DNA from: Cupriavidus numazuensis
GTDB taxonomy: Bacteria > Pseudomonadota > Gammaproteobacteria > Burkholderiales > Burkholderiaceae
Direction: 5' to 3'
Length of the DNA: 64,000 nt
Assembly (NCBI RefSeq): GCF_905397435.1
Contig: NZ_CAJPVI010000028.1
Location: forward strand, 57,074 to 121,073
The notes beneath the pieces were generated by a model. The model was not told the origin of the DNA. It ran no database searches and saw only the letters and a program-made list of their open reading frames with translations. Position numbers and translations under genes: made by a program. Shown here piece after piece: positions 1-8,207 of this stretch; position 1 is the stretch's first letter; each line of letters starts with the position of its first letter.

Positions 1-1
1 G

Positions 2-562
2 CGTGGGGAGCCGCTGCTGGTCGATCGGGACGAAGGGGTTCGTGCTGACACCACGATGGAGAGCCTCGCTGCATTGCGCCCGTTGCTGCCTGGTGGCGTT
101 ACTACTGCTGGAAACGCCAGCCAGCAAAATGACGCAGCGGCCGGCTGTCTTGTGGTCTCGGAGTCTTACGCCGAACGACATGGCCTCGCGCCAATGGCGC
201 GCTTTGCTGGCTGGGCTTCGGCCGGTTGCGAGCCTGCTCGTATGGGCATCGGTCCTGTCCCGGCTGTGTCGAAACTTCTCGGACGCCAAGGCATGGCCCT
301 CGCCGATATTGATCTCATCGAACTCAATGAAGCCTTTGCGGCCCAGGCGCTCGCTGTATTGAGGGAATGGCATATCGACGGCGACTCACGCGTCAACGTA
401 AATGGCTCTGGGATTTCGCTGGGGCATCCAGTCGGCGCCACGGGGTTGCGAATCATGACGACCCTGTTGCATGAGATGCAGCGACGGGAGGCGAAGTACG
501 GCTTGGAGACGATGTGCATCGGCGGCGGACAAGGCATAGCAGCGTTGTTCGAACGGATCTAG
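2..562 (+). CDS. Thiolase (acetyl-CoA acetyltransferase family), C-terminal part
   Basis: The gene enters from the left edge, so its start and the N-terminal half with the nucleophilic cysteine are outside the window. The visible 186 residues cover the thiolase C-terminal domain. They include the NEAFAAQ motif (active-site Asn/His region), a GHPVGATG loop carrying the catalytic His, and a CIGGGQG motif carrying the second catalytic Cys. Thiolases of this type cleave 3-oxoacyl-CoA with CoA, the last step of beta-oxidation or of the 3-oxoadipate route. It is followed 20 bases later by an alpha/beta hydrolase related to enol-lactonases, which fits an aromatic-acid catabolic operon. The fold is clear; the exact substrate (beta-ketoadipyl-CoA or other) is not. 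Confidence 0.93.
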   Translation, partial: RGEPLLVDRDEGVRADTTMESLAALRPLLPGGVTTAGNASQQNDAAAGCLVVSESYAERHGLAPMARFAGWASAGCEPARMGIGPVPAVSKLLGRQGMALADIDLIELNEAFAAQALAVLREWHIDGDSRVNVNGSGISLGHPVGATGLRIMTTLLHEMQRREAKYGLETMCIGGGQGIAALFERI

Positions 563-582
563 CGGACGAAGCGAGGAAAGGA

Positions 583-1473
583 ATGAGTACCGATATTGCT
601 GTCCCTGCTGTGATGGGCGCGAATTGTCCAGCTGCAGAGAAAATGGATTGGTTGGAAGTGAACGGCGTCAGCCTCCGCTATTCAAGGCACGCAGGGGCGG
701 GACCGCTGTTGGTCCTGATCCATGAGATGGGTGGAACGCTGGAGTCCTGGGATGCTGTGTGTAAGTCTCTCGGCGAGAGCGTCAATTGGTTGCGCTACGA
801 CACGCGCGGCGCGGGCGGCTCGGAGAAGTTGAATGGCTCTGTGGCGCTCGACGATCACGTGGACGACCTTCACGCGTTGCTGGAGGCGCTTGACGAACGA
901 CGCCCTTTGATTCTCGTGGGCGTCGCGGTGGGCGCTGCGATTGCACTACGCTTTGCGGCACGCAACGCGGATCGTGTCGTGCGTGTTGTCGGCTTGGCGC
1001 CGGCCTGCGGTGTCATTCCCGCGAAGCAGGCTAGCACTCTGGCGCTGGCAGCTCGGCTTCGTGAGTACGGTATGCGTACGGCATATCCGGCCCTGTTTGA
1101 GCTTGGCTGGCCATCGAATTTCGCTGGCGAGGGCGCACAAAATTTGCTGCAGCGCACGCGATATTTGCGCCGTAGCCTAGCCAATGATGCTTCCAGCTTT
1201 GCATACGTGCTCGAAATGCTTGCTGGAACCGACTTGGCAGGAGATCTTGCGGAGCTGTCTACTGAAGTGACGCTGATTGCCGGGTATCACGATGCGTTGC
1301 GCCCGCCTGGGGATATTGCCAAATTGGCGGCGCTCGGAAGGAGTATCGCGTTCGGTACGGTGGCCTCGGGACATTTCATGCCGGTGCAGAGTCCCGGATT
1401 AGTGAGCACGCTCCTGCGCCATCGTGCGCTCGGTGGCGCACCGCTGGCACAGGTGCTGGCAGCATTAGGTTAA
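583..1473 (+). CDS. Alpha/beta hydrolase, enol-lactonase-like, nucleophile Ser replaced by Ala
   Basis: A 296-residue single-domain alpha/beta-hydrolase-fold protein. The start at 583 follows a GAGGAAAGGA ribosome site and avoids an upstream extension that overlaps the thiolase. Family features are an HEMGG oxyanion-type loop near residue 50, a YDTRGAGGS segment, and a possible acid (HDALRPP) and base (SGHF) near the C-terminus. The nucleophile elbow, normally G-x-S-x-G, reads G-V-A-V-G (codons at about 918-932), so the serine is missing. Relatives include 3-oxoadipate enol-lactonase and similar hydrolases of aromatic pathways. With Ala in that place it should not work by the usual acyl-enzyme route. 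It may be inactive or use another chemistry, as some cofactor-free dioxygenases and lyases of this fold do. Confidence 0.88.
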   Translation: MSTDIAVPAVMGANCPAAEKMDWLEVNGVSLRYSRHAGAGPLLVLIHEMGGTLESWDAVCKSLGESVNWLRYDTRGAGGSEKLNGSVALDDHVDDLHALLEALDERRPLILVGVAVGAAIALRFAARNADRVVRVVGLAPACGVIPAKQASTLALAARLREYGMRTAYPALFELGWPSNFAGEGAQNLLQRTRYLRRSLANDASSFAYVLEMLAGTDLAGDLAELSTEVTLIAGYHDALRPPGDIAKLAALGRSIAFGTVASGHFMPVQSPGLVSTLLRHRALGGAPLAQVLAALG

Positions 1474-1518
1474 CACTTGGATTGAGTGTTGAAGATCAAG
1501 GAATTAGGAGACAAGGAA

Positions 1519-2409
1519 ATGATGCATTCAAGAATGGTTGGGGACGTTAAGGTTACGCAGATCCTCGAATACAGTGGTCCGACCCACGATCCGGCCTTCC
1601 TTTTTCCTGACCTATCAGCCGACTCTCTAGAGTCGGCGCGCGCTACGATGGCACCGCACCATTGGGTGCCGCACATGAACAAGCTGATTGTTACCATCCA
1701 ACTCTGGGTGGTGCATGCCGGATCCGAGATTATCGTTGTCGACACCGGAGTCGGCAATTTCAAACCGCGGCCAGGCATCCCACGCATGCACATGCTCAAC
1801 ACTTTAGTGCGCGAATGGCTAACCGCGGCGGGAGCGGCGCCGGACAAGGTCACGCACGTGGTATTGACCCACCTGCACGCGGATCACGTTGGTTGGAATA
1901 CTTCCTGGCAAGACGATCGCTGGGTGCCGACATTCCCCAATGCAACGTACCACCTGCCAAAACAGGACTTCTTGTTCTGTAAGGAGGGGCGCAATCGGGA
2001 GTCCGGGGTGATTGACGTTTTCGGCGATTCGTTTTTCGACAGCGTGTTACCCATCGTTGACGAGGGGTTGGCCCAAATGATCGATGGGCCGGAGGAGATC
2101 GCCGGTGTGCTCAGCGTCGAAGCTGCACCAGGACACAGTCCCGGCCAAGTGGCATTGCGCGTGCGTTCGCGCGGCGAAGAGGCAATATTCTGCGGCGATA
2201 TTCTCCATAGTCCGTTGCAGATTGTGTACCCGGAGATCAATTCCGGCTATTGCATCTGGGCGGACAAAGCGAGGGAGACGCGCTGGAGTTTCCTGGAGCG
2301 CGCGGCCCAGCGGGAGGCGCTGGTACTGCCAGTGCATTTTGGCGCACCTTATTGCGGCTATGTCCGGCGGGAAGGGGAACGCTTTCGGTTTGAGCCGGCG
2401 ACGTGGTAA
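1519..2409 (+). CDS. MBL-fold metallo-hydrolase
   Basis: A 296-residue protein of the metallo-beta-lactamase fold. The zinc-binding signature THLHADH lies near residue 120, a downstream metal His sits in the APGHSPGQ segment, and a CGDILHS segment supplies the bridging Asp. Start 1519 has GGAG at 1507-1510; a GTG at 1486 is in frame but has no comparable site. Members of this subgroup are soluble hydrolases of lactones, thioesters or similar bonds, often placed in aromatic or CoA-thioester catabolic operons. It lies 45 bases after the alpha/beta hydrolase in the same direction, so it is probably co-transcribed. If the neighbouring hydrolase is dead, this enzyme could supply the lactone- or thioester-cleaving step, which is inference. 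Confidence 0.9.
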   Translation: MMHSRMVGDVKVTQILEYSGPTHDPAFLFPDLSADSLESARATMAPHHWVPHMNKLIVTIQLWVVHAGSEIIVVDTGVGNFKPRPGIPRMHMLNTLVREWLTAAGAAPDKVTHVVLTHLHADHVGWNTSWQDDRWVPTFPNATYHLPKQDFLFCKEGRNRESGVIDVFGDSFFDSVLPIVDEGLAQMIDGPEEIAGVLSVEAAPGHSPGQVALRVRSRGEEAIFCGDILHSPLQIVYPEINSGYCIWADKARETRWSFLERAAQREALVLPVHFGAPYCGYVRREGERFRFEPATW

Positions 2410-2502
2410 GTTTGGGCGGTTTCCCGCTTTCCAATTCAGGAGGTCGTGGGCGGCGCATGCCGAGCGCGGCCTCTTACGGAGCAAGGCGCACCCGTGGCAA
2501 AC

Positions 2503-3423
2503 ATGTACTTCGACATCACTGACTTTCGGCTTTTCGTCAATGTGGCCGACACGTCCAGCCTCACCCGCGGAGCGGAGCGAACGTTCCTGTCAGTGCCCGC
2601 GGCAAGCAACCGTATTAAGCATCTCGAAGAGCGGTTGCAGTTGCGGTTACTTGACCGCTCCCCCCAGCGAGTGGTCTTGACCGAGGCGGGTCGTGCCTAT
2701 CTGAACGGGGCACGCCACGTCCTATCTCAGCTCGATGTGCTCAGTGCCGAGTTGCAGCAATTCTCTAATGGACTCAGTGGGCAGCTGCGGTTGCAAGCGA
2801 ACACTACTGCAGTCACGGAGTATTTGCCGCCGGTCCTTGGGCGCTTCTTGAAAGTTTTTACAGACGTGCATGTGGACATGCGCGAGCGCATGAGCGATGA
2901 GATCGTACGCAACGTGCGAGAGGGAATGGCCGAAATCGGCGTGATCTCGGGCAGCGTCATCACAGACGGCGTGGAAAGTGTGCCGTTTGTGTCGAGCCAA
3001 CTCATGCTGATCACGCCACCGGACCACCCGCTATTGTCGCGTGAGCACGTCTACTTCAAAGATACTTTGGACTACCCGTTCGTTGCGCTGATGGAGGGGG
3101 CGGCGTCCAACGGCTTCTATGCGAGAGCGGCTGCCGCATTGAACAAACAGATTACCATCCGTGTCCAGGTCGCCGGGACGGACGCGATCGTGCGCATGGT
3201 CGAAGCAGGTGCCGGTATCGCGCTGGTGCCGAAGGCCTGCATCGCGCGGTTAACCGCGCATATTTCCATTGGGGTGCGCGACCTCAGCGACCCATGGTCG
3301 ATTCGTGAGTTCCGCGTATGCGCCCGCGAGTTCGCAGAACTGTCACCGATCGCGCGCGAATTCGCCACGATGCTCGTGGACGAATACCGTCAGACACCAA
3401 ACGGTGCACCGGCGAATTTCTAG
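2503..3423 (+). CDS. LysR-family transcriptional regulator
   Basis: A 306-residue LysR-type regulator. The N-terminal winged helix-turn-helix occupies roughly residues 1-60 (LSVPAASNRIKHLEERL recognition region), followed by the linker helix and a periplasmic-binding-like effector domain. The start is uncertain. ATG 2503 gives the standard LysR N-terminus; GTG 2494 or GTG 2446 are in frame, and the AGGAGG at 2439-2444 lies too close to 2446. It is transcribed in the same direction as the hydrolases before it, unusual for LysR genes, which are more often divergent from their targets. It probably responds to a pathway intermediate of the 1-4 kb operon. Confidence 0.92.
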   Translation: MYFDITDFRLFVNVADTSSLTRGAERTFLSVPAASNRIKHLEERLQLRLLDRSPQRVVLTEAGRAYLNGARHVLSQLDVLSAELQQFSNGLSGQLRLQANTTAVTEYLPPVLGRFLKVFTDVHVDMRERMSDEIVRNVREGMAEIGVISGSVITDGVESVPFVSSQLMLITPPDHPLLSREHVYFKDTLDYPFVALMEGAASNGFYARAAAALNKQITIRVQVAGTDAIVRMVEAGAGIALVPKACIARLTAHISIGVRDLSDPWSIREFRVCAREFAELSPIAREFATMLVDEYRQTPNGAPANF

Positions 3424-3465
3424 CGGAAGTCGCTCCCAAACAGAACAGCCCTATAGGAGGCAAGG

Positions 3466-3984
3466 TTGTCGTACCAAAATTCCAGTACGATCGGGAAAAG
3501 TGAGTCCAATGTTCCGGACGAAGTAATGTTACGCCTGCAGCGGCTGGCAGATGAGCTCGAAATTACGCAGTTGCGTGGTCGCTACTGCGACTTGCTTGAC
3601 TCGCGGCGGTGGGAGTCTTTCGTTGGACTATTTACTGAGGATGGGGTGTTTGAAGGGATAGACCGTGCAGTAGGCCGTGAGGAGATTCACCGCTTCTTTT
3701 CAGAGGACGTGCCGGCATTAGCAGAGGGCTTTTGGCATTTCTGTACCAATGGCACTGTGTCGATCGACGGAGATATTGCAACGGGACGGATATCGATGCT
3801 GTATCTGTCGGTCAGCAGCGGAAAGTCCTATGTATCTGCAGGACATTACGACGATGTGTTAGTTCGTACGCCGCAAGGCTGGCGATTTCACTCCCGAAAG
3901 ATCAGCTTCTACTTTTATAGTGAGTTGAAAGACGGCTTTAGTGGAAAACCGCCAATGCCGTTGCTGGACAGAGCTGGCCCGTAG
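3466..3984 (+). CDS. SnoaL-like / NTF2-fold protein
   Basis: A 172-residue protein of the SnoaL-like polyketide-cyclase/ketosteroid-isomerase superfamily. The pattern is typical: an N-terminal helix with the LRGRYCDLLD segment, then a FVGLFTEDGVFEG strand pair, then GREEIHRFF and a C-terminal beta-sheet with HYDDVLVR. I chose the TTG at 3466 because a TAGGAGG site (3454-3460) sits five bases before it; the next in-frame ATG is 3526. Such proteins act as dehydratases, isomerases or small aromatic-handling enzymes, and no family-specific active site can be assigned here. It follows the LysR gene by 42 bases and ends the first gene group. Confidence 0.85.
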   Translation: MSYQNSSTIGKSESNVPDEVMLRLQRLADELEITQLRGRYCDLLDSRRWESFVGLFTEDGVFEGIDRAVGREEIHRFFSEDVPALAEGFWHFCTNGTVSIDGDIATGRISMLYLSVSSGKSYVSAGHYDDVLVRTPQGWRFHSRKISFYFYSELKDGFSGKPPMPLLDRAGP

Positions 3985-4204
3985 TATCTGCGGTTCCGAG
4001 AGACAAGCGCGGTGCGTGCAGGCAGTGGATGAGCGCCAGCAATCCGCGCGTGCGAGCGGGCCGCTCCCTCGAGCAATGGATGATTCGCCGCCTCTGCCAA
4101 GACCCTGGGAGGTGGTCGGGCAAGGGAGCGAGGACATTCCGGTCTCCGGCAGATTCAGAGGACTCCTCCCGGAGACTGCATCCCTCAGAAATGAAAGGGT
4201 GGGG

Positions 4205-4400
4205 TCAACTCTGATTACCCCGGAGATCTTCAACCGCGCGGATCGCCAGAGCCGTTCGCCGTAGCCCCACAGATCACAGCGGTGGCGGCCACCGAGATCG
4301 TCGAGTGGCGGTATTCCTCGGAGCGACGATGGATGTTGGTGATATGCACTTCCACCACCGGCCTGCGGATAAGCTTTACGGCATCGAGTACTGGAATCCG
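4205..4400 (-). pseudogene. C-terminal fragment of type II 3-dehydroquinate dehydratase, frameshifted
   Basis: Reading the minus strand, the stretch encodes PVVEVHITNIHRR, then an EYRHSTIS segment and ATAVICG. This is the hallmark core of type II (AroQ-type) dehydroquinases, including the catalytic EVH histidine. A frameshift near 4270 moves the remaining conserved tail (ALAIRAVEDLRG) into another frame ending at the TGA at 4205. Only the last 60 or so of about 150 residues remain. The 5' part is replaced by the ISL3 transposase piece beginning near 4400. A catabolic quinate/shikimate gene is possible, but nothing else of that pathway is seen nearby. Confidence 0.75.
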
Positions 4401-4768
4401 TCCGAACGAGAAGCCCGCCCCAGCGCGTGTAACGCCCGAGCCTGCGATCGCGTACGACGTTGATACCGATCGGCCAAGGCGTGGATGTTCTCGGCAAACG
4501 TACGACGAGGGCAGTTGGCGTTCATACACTTGAAGCGACGTACCTCAATGGCGAGAACGACCCGCTGCACGAAAATTGGACGTTCTTCCAGCTTGCGCAC
4601 ATAGTGGCCGTGGAGTCGGTGACTCCAACTATGGCAGGCCGGGCACGGTGCCCTGGGAACTGTACTGCGGGCTTCGACAGTAATGGTCTCCCCTTGCACT
4701 TCGCTAGAGACGAAGCGCTTCCCCACACGGGCGAGAATACGTTTGATCCCACCGAGAACTTGCCTCAT
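4401..4768 (-). pseudogene. ISL3-family transposase, N-terminal fragment
   Basis: About 120 residues of an ISL3-family transposase are preserved on the minus strand. The zinc-ribbon N-terminal domain is present, with CPACHSWSHRLHGHY, the RRFKCMNANC segment and PRRTFAENI. The product loses similarity just after LHALGRA and runs into the dehydroquinase fragment, so the catalytic DDE core is absent and the gene cannot work. The start is taken at the ATG at 4768 (MRQVLGG); another ATG lies four codons upstream. Confidence 0.85.
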
Positions 4769-4842
4769 GGTAACAATCAACGTAGACCAATTGGCCGGAA
4801 ATCAAGGCCTTGACTCGGCGTCACACAAAGTGCGGAAGACCC
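4401..4842 (-). mobile_element. Truncated ISL3-family insertion sequence
   Basis: The fragment keeps one end of the element. Read on the minus strand from 4842 it begins GGGTCTTCCGCACTTTGTGT, which matches the style of ISL3-family terminal repeats (GGNTCTTC...). The transposase start follows about 75 bases later. The other end is missing because the element breaks off near 4400 inside the transposase, against the dehydroquinase fragment. No second terminal repeat or 8-bp target duplication can therefore be checked. Confidence 0.75.
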
Positions 4843-5353
4843 ATCTTTACTACAGTTCACGACAGCCAGTCCCATCGGGCCAGCATCACCGAATTTGCAC
4901 TGGCCATCGAACCGCATAAACCTCGACATGCTCGCGGAAAGTTGGCGCGCCTAACGAAATCGCCTCCCCAACATTTGCACGCTCTCCTTCACGGGAGCCT
5001 TGGACCGCCCTTCACGCAGGATTGTAGCTTGCATAACACAATTATCCGCGCCGGGGCAGTTGCCTTGTGTTCCGAGGATGGCAGCTTTTCGCTGCTTCCG
5101 TTCTGAATGATCGATCTTCCGCCGCTGCTGATCTCTGCCGCCTGCTTCATAGAGTACCTGGACTGCGGAATGCCCATACTCCCCGTCCTCGCTCGAATGG
5201 CCCCGTGCCCTTGCTCGAGTCGCCTCGCTATGAAAAAAGTTACTTGCATAAGTGGATGTAATTGGCTACGCTGCGTCCAATAAATATGAATTCACGGGCC
5301 GTCGGCGCCAACGTTGGCGGTTGCATCGCGGGATTTCAGTGAAGGAGACAAAG
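4843..5353. other. Intergenic region before the first importer
   Basis: About 510 bases without a convincing gene. Short open frames exist on both strands but have neither recognisable family features nor ribosome sites. The stretch probably carries the promoter of the importer operon; the only clear motif is the dyad at 5240-5253, listed separately. It begins exactly at the inferred end of the ISL3 remnant. Confidence 0.6.
5240..5253. promoter_or_regulatory. Candidate operator TTACTTGCATAAGT
   Basis: A 14-base motif with an internal ACTT-GCAT-AAGT dyad, 101 bases upstream of the binding-protein start. Its exact reverse complement occurs at 38612-38625 in front of the second importer operon, so it is a candidate site for a shared regulator. 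No regulator can be assigned from sequence. Confidence 0.4.
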
Positions 5354-6568
5354 ATGAACAAAAGTGCTGTATTGGCCTCGTTTATGGCGCTGTGTGTCAG
5401 CGGCGGTAACGTACTTGCTCAGTCCAAGATATCGGACGACGTTGTGCGGATTGGTGTGTTGACTGATATGTCAGGCCAGTTTTCTCACGAGTCGGGAGAG
5501 GGCTCGGTGACGGCCGTAAAGATGGCGGTGCAGGATTTCGGCGGAAAGGTCCTTGGGAAGCCGATTGAGGTCATCGTTGCCGACCACCAGAACAAGCCAG
5601 ACGTTGCCGCTACCCGTGCGCGCGAATGGTTTGACACACGTGGCGTGGACATGGTGACGAACCTCATCAATTCCGCCGTGGCACTGTCCGTTGTGAACGT
5701 TGCGAGAGAGAAGAATCGCATTGCAATCGTGAACGGCTCTGGCTCATCCCGCCTGACCGGCGACGGATGTACCCCAAATAGCATTCACTATGCATATGAC
5801 ACCTATGCTCTTGCCACCGGCACTGCAAAAGCGCTAATCGGGCAGAAGCTCGATTCCTGGTACTTCCTCACCGCTGATTATGCTTTCGGCCATTCACTTG
5901 AGGCGGATGCGGTTCAGGTGGTCAAGGCTGCTGGTGGGAACGTTGTCGGCTCGCTTCGCTATCCCGTTGACGCGAGCGATCACTCGTCATTCCTTCTCCA
6001 GGCGCAGGCTTCCAAGGCGAAGGTGGTTGCCATGGCAGGTTCCGGCAAGGGCTTCGTCAATGCGATGAAGGCAGCTTCAGAGTTTGGTTTGACACAAGGT
6101 AAGCAAACCATTGCCGGTCTGCTGGTATGGGATACCGACATCCACGCGCTTGGCTTGAAGGAGGCACAGGGGCTCGTCCTCACAACGGCGTTCTACTGGG
6201 ACCGCGATGACGCGACGCGCGCATGGTCGAAGCGATTTAACGAAAAGATGAAGCGCATGCCTCATATGGGAGACGCTGGCGATTACTCATCGACCATGCA
6301 CTACCTCAAGGCGGTGCAAGCAGCAGGTACTGACGAGGCCGGCGCTGTGATGACAAAGATGAGAGAGATGCCAATCAATGACTTCTTCGCGACCAACGGT
6401 CACATCCGCGCCGACGGAAGAATGGTGCACGACATGTACGTTTATAAGGTGAAGAAACCCAGCGAGTCCAAGTACGCTTGGGACTATATGACGTTACTGA
6501 AGACCATCCCCGCTGACCAAGCCTTCCGCCCACTTGCCGAGAGCAAGTGCCCGCTAGTCCGGAAGTAA
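5354..6568 (+). CDS. HAAT-type ABC transporter substrate-binding protein
   Basis: A 404-residue periplasmic receptor of the LivJ/LivK type (type I binding protein fold). The start at 5354 follows GAAGGAGA. The first 23 residues form a Sec signal peptide (hydrophobic core, cleavage after NVLAQ). The mature part opens with VVRIGVLTDMSGQFS, the usual first strand and ligand loop. The protein is closely similar to the receptor at 31304, sharing the ADHQNK, AREWFD, GVDMVT and YDTYALA segments and a C-terminal SKCxLV. The pair are paralogues at the two ends of the long catabolic region. ATPases and permeases follow at 6682-10144. In Burkholderiales, receptors of this class often bind aromatic or other carboxylates rather than amino acids; the ligand here is unknown. 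Confidence 0.95.
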   Translation: MNKSAVLASFMALCVSGGNVLAQSKISDDVVRIGVLTDMSGQFSHESGEGSVTAVKMAVQDFGGKVLGKPIEVIVADHQNKPDVAATRAREWFDTRGVDMVTNLINSAVALSVVNVAREKNRIAIVNGSGSSRLTGDGCTPNSIHYAYDTYALATGTAKALIGQKLDSWYFLTADYAFGHSLEADAVQVVKAAGGNVVGSLRYPVDASDHSSFLLQAQASKAKVVAMAGSGKGFVNAMKAASEFGLTQGKQTIAGLLVWDTDIHALGLKEAQGLVLTTAFYWDRDDATRAWSKRFNEKMKRMPHMGDAGDYSSTMHYLKAVQAAGTDEAGAVMTKMREMPINDFFATNGHIRADGRMVHDMYVYKVKKPSESKYAWDYMTLLKTIPADQAFRPLAESKCPLVRK

Positions 6569-6584
6569 CCACCTCTCAATAACT

Positions 6585-6618
6585 TTCTCCTCGGCGGCAG
6601 GCCTGCCGCTGCGGAGAA
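6585..6618 (+). terminator. Intergenic hairpin after the binding-protein gene
   Basis: An inverted repeat of 16-base arms (TTCTCC...GGCAG / CTGCC...GGAGAA, two non-Watson-Crick positions) centred on GGCAGGCCTGCC lies between the receptor and its ATPase genes. No U-run follows. It is more likely an attenuator or mRNA-stabilising hairpin that keeps receptor expression above that of the membrane components, as known for other importer operons, than a full terminator. Confidence 0.5.
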
Positions 6619-6681
6619 AGACGCTGAATGCATTGCGCATTCTGGCGGGGCGAGGCGCACCTTCAAACATGACGAATTGCG

Positions 6682-7452
6682 ATGTCATCCTCCATCCTGG
6701 TAGTTCGAAACCTAAGCAAATCCTTCAAAGGATTTACCGCTGTCAATGACGTCAGCTTCTCCGTGCAGCGCGGTTCGATTCACGCATTGATTGGACCCAA
6801 CGGAGCAGGGAAGACCACGTGCTTCAATCTGCTCACAAAATTTCTGGAGCCCTCTGCGGGAACCATTCACTTCAACGACATTGACATCACCCACGAGGCT
6901 CCCGCCAGAGTCGCCCGCCGGGGTGTCATCCGGTCTTTCCAAATATCTGCAGTTTTTCCTCACCTTACTGTGTTGGAGAACGTACGTGTGGGGCTGCAGC
7001 GCAGGTTAGGTACCGCGTTTCAGTTCTGGCGATCGGACAAATCACTCAAGATGCTCGATAACGCAGCGATGGAGTTACTAGATGAAGTGGGGCTTGCAGA
7101 AATGGCCGACACGATAACTGTCAACCTTGCATACGGACGTAAGCGCGCACTTGAGATTGCCACGACGCTCGCCATGGAGCCGCAATTGATGCTGCTGGAT
7201 GAGCCGACCCAGGGAATGGGGCATGAAGACGTCGACCGAGTCGCGCGGCTCATCAAGAAGGTCTCGACCGGGCGTACGGTCCTGATGGTCGAGCATAACA
7301 TGAACGTTGTTTCGTCCATTGCGGACAGGATTACGGTGCTGCAGCGGGGAGCAATTCTGGCTGAGGGTGCATATGCGGACGTTTCGAGCGATCCACGGGT
7401 AATTGAAGCCTACATGGGTTCGACCGAGGCCGACTTGGGGGGGGCGCACTAA
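6682..7452 (+). CDS. HAAT ABC transporter ATP-binding protein (LivG-type)
   Basis: A 256-residue cytoplasmic ATPase that powers the importer. Walker A GPNGAGKTT is near residue 38. The signature region is the degenerate LAYGRKRALEIA form usual for LivG proteins, Walker B is LMLLDEPTQGM, and the switch His is in MVEHNM. The LivG-specific longer helical insert (residues about 100-130) is present. Its stop is two bases before the next ATPase gene, and both permeases follow, so the four genes form one transcription unit with the receptor at 5354. Confidence 0.96.
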   Translation: MSSSILVVRNLSKSFKGFTAVNDVSFSVQRGSIHALIGPNGAGKTTCFNLLTKFLEPSAGTIHFNDIDITHEAPARVARRGVIRSFQISAVFPHLTVLENVRVGLQRRLGTAFQFWRSDKSLKMLDNAAMELLDEVGLAEMADTITVNLAYGRKRALEIATTLAMEPQLMLLDEPTQGMGHEDVDRVARLIKKVSTGRTVLMVEHNMNVVSSIADRITVLQRGAILAEGAYADVSSDPRVIEAYMGSTEADLGGAH

Positions 7453-7454
7453 TC

Positions 7455-8198
7455 ATGGCCGCTACAACACCAAAATCCAGTGGTACGGGTGGTTCGCCTG
7501 TGCTGGAAATCCGAGACCTGCATGCCTGGTACGGCGAATCCCACATCCTCCATGGCGTAGACCTGACAGTTCGCTCTGGCGAGGTGGTGACGCTACTCGG
7601 TCGCAATGGAGCGGGCCGTACCACGACGCTTCGCGCCATCATGGGGATGACCGGTGCCCGTCGCGGTTCGATTAAGGTCAACGGCACCGAAACCATACAC
7701 TTTCCGACGCACAAGATTGCCCATTGTGGTATTGGCTACTGCCCCGAAGAGCGCGGCATCTTTGCCAGTCTTTCTTGTGAGGAGAACCTGCTGCTGCCAC
7801 CGCAACTGAAGACCGCCGGGACTGGCATGGGGGAGGACGAGATATACGAGATGTTCCCCAACCTAAAGGAGCGTCGGCAGAGTCAGGGCACACGTTTGTC
7901 CGGTGGGGAGCAGCAAATGCTGGCGGTGGGGCGCATCTTGCGAACCGGTGCGAATCTGCTGCTGCTTGATGAAATTTCCGAAGGCCTGGCGCCAGTCATT
8001 GTACAAGCGCTCGCACGCATGATTCTGATGCTCAAGAAGAAAGGTTACACCGTCGTCATGGTCGAGCAGAACTTCCGGTTTGCAGCACCACTGGCTGACC
8101 GGTTCTATGTGATGGAGCACGGCGGCATCGTCGAGCATTTTGAATCGAAGGAACTTGAACAGAAATTGCCGAAGCTCCATGAGCTGCTTGGCGTGTAA
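7455..8198 (+). CDS. HAAT ABC transporter ATP-binding protein (LivF-type), Arg in Walker A
   Basis: A 247-residue second ATPase of the importer. The LivF features are a LSGGEQQMLAVGR signature, the LLLLDEISEGL Walker B and a MVEQN switch. The first 15 or so residues are a short Ser/Thr-rich extension before the domain starts. The Walker A loop reads GRNGAGRTT: the phosphate-binding lysine is arginine (codon CGT), whereas its counterpart at 41631 has the normal GKS/T. Arg at this place occurs in some LivF homologues as far as I recall, so the pair may still work with LivG providing a full site. This is not a sign of a broken gene, because all other motifs are intact. Confidence 0.95.
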   Translation: MAATTPKSSGTGGSPVLEIRDLHAWYGESHILHGVDLTVRSGEVVTLLGRNGAGRTTTLRAIMGMTGARRGSIKVNGTETIHFPTHKIAHCGIGYCPEERGIFASLSCEENLLLPPQLKTAGTGMGEDEIYEMFPNLKERRQSQGTRLSGGEQQMLAVGRILRTGANLLLLDEISEGLAPVIVQALARMILMLKKKGYTVVMVEQNFRFAAPLADRFYVMEHGGIVEHFESKELEQKLPKLHELLGV

Positions 8199-8207
8199 GG
8201 AGTTGTC

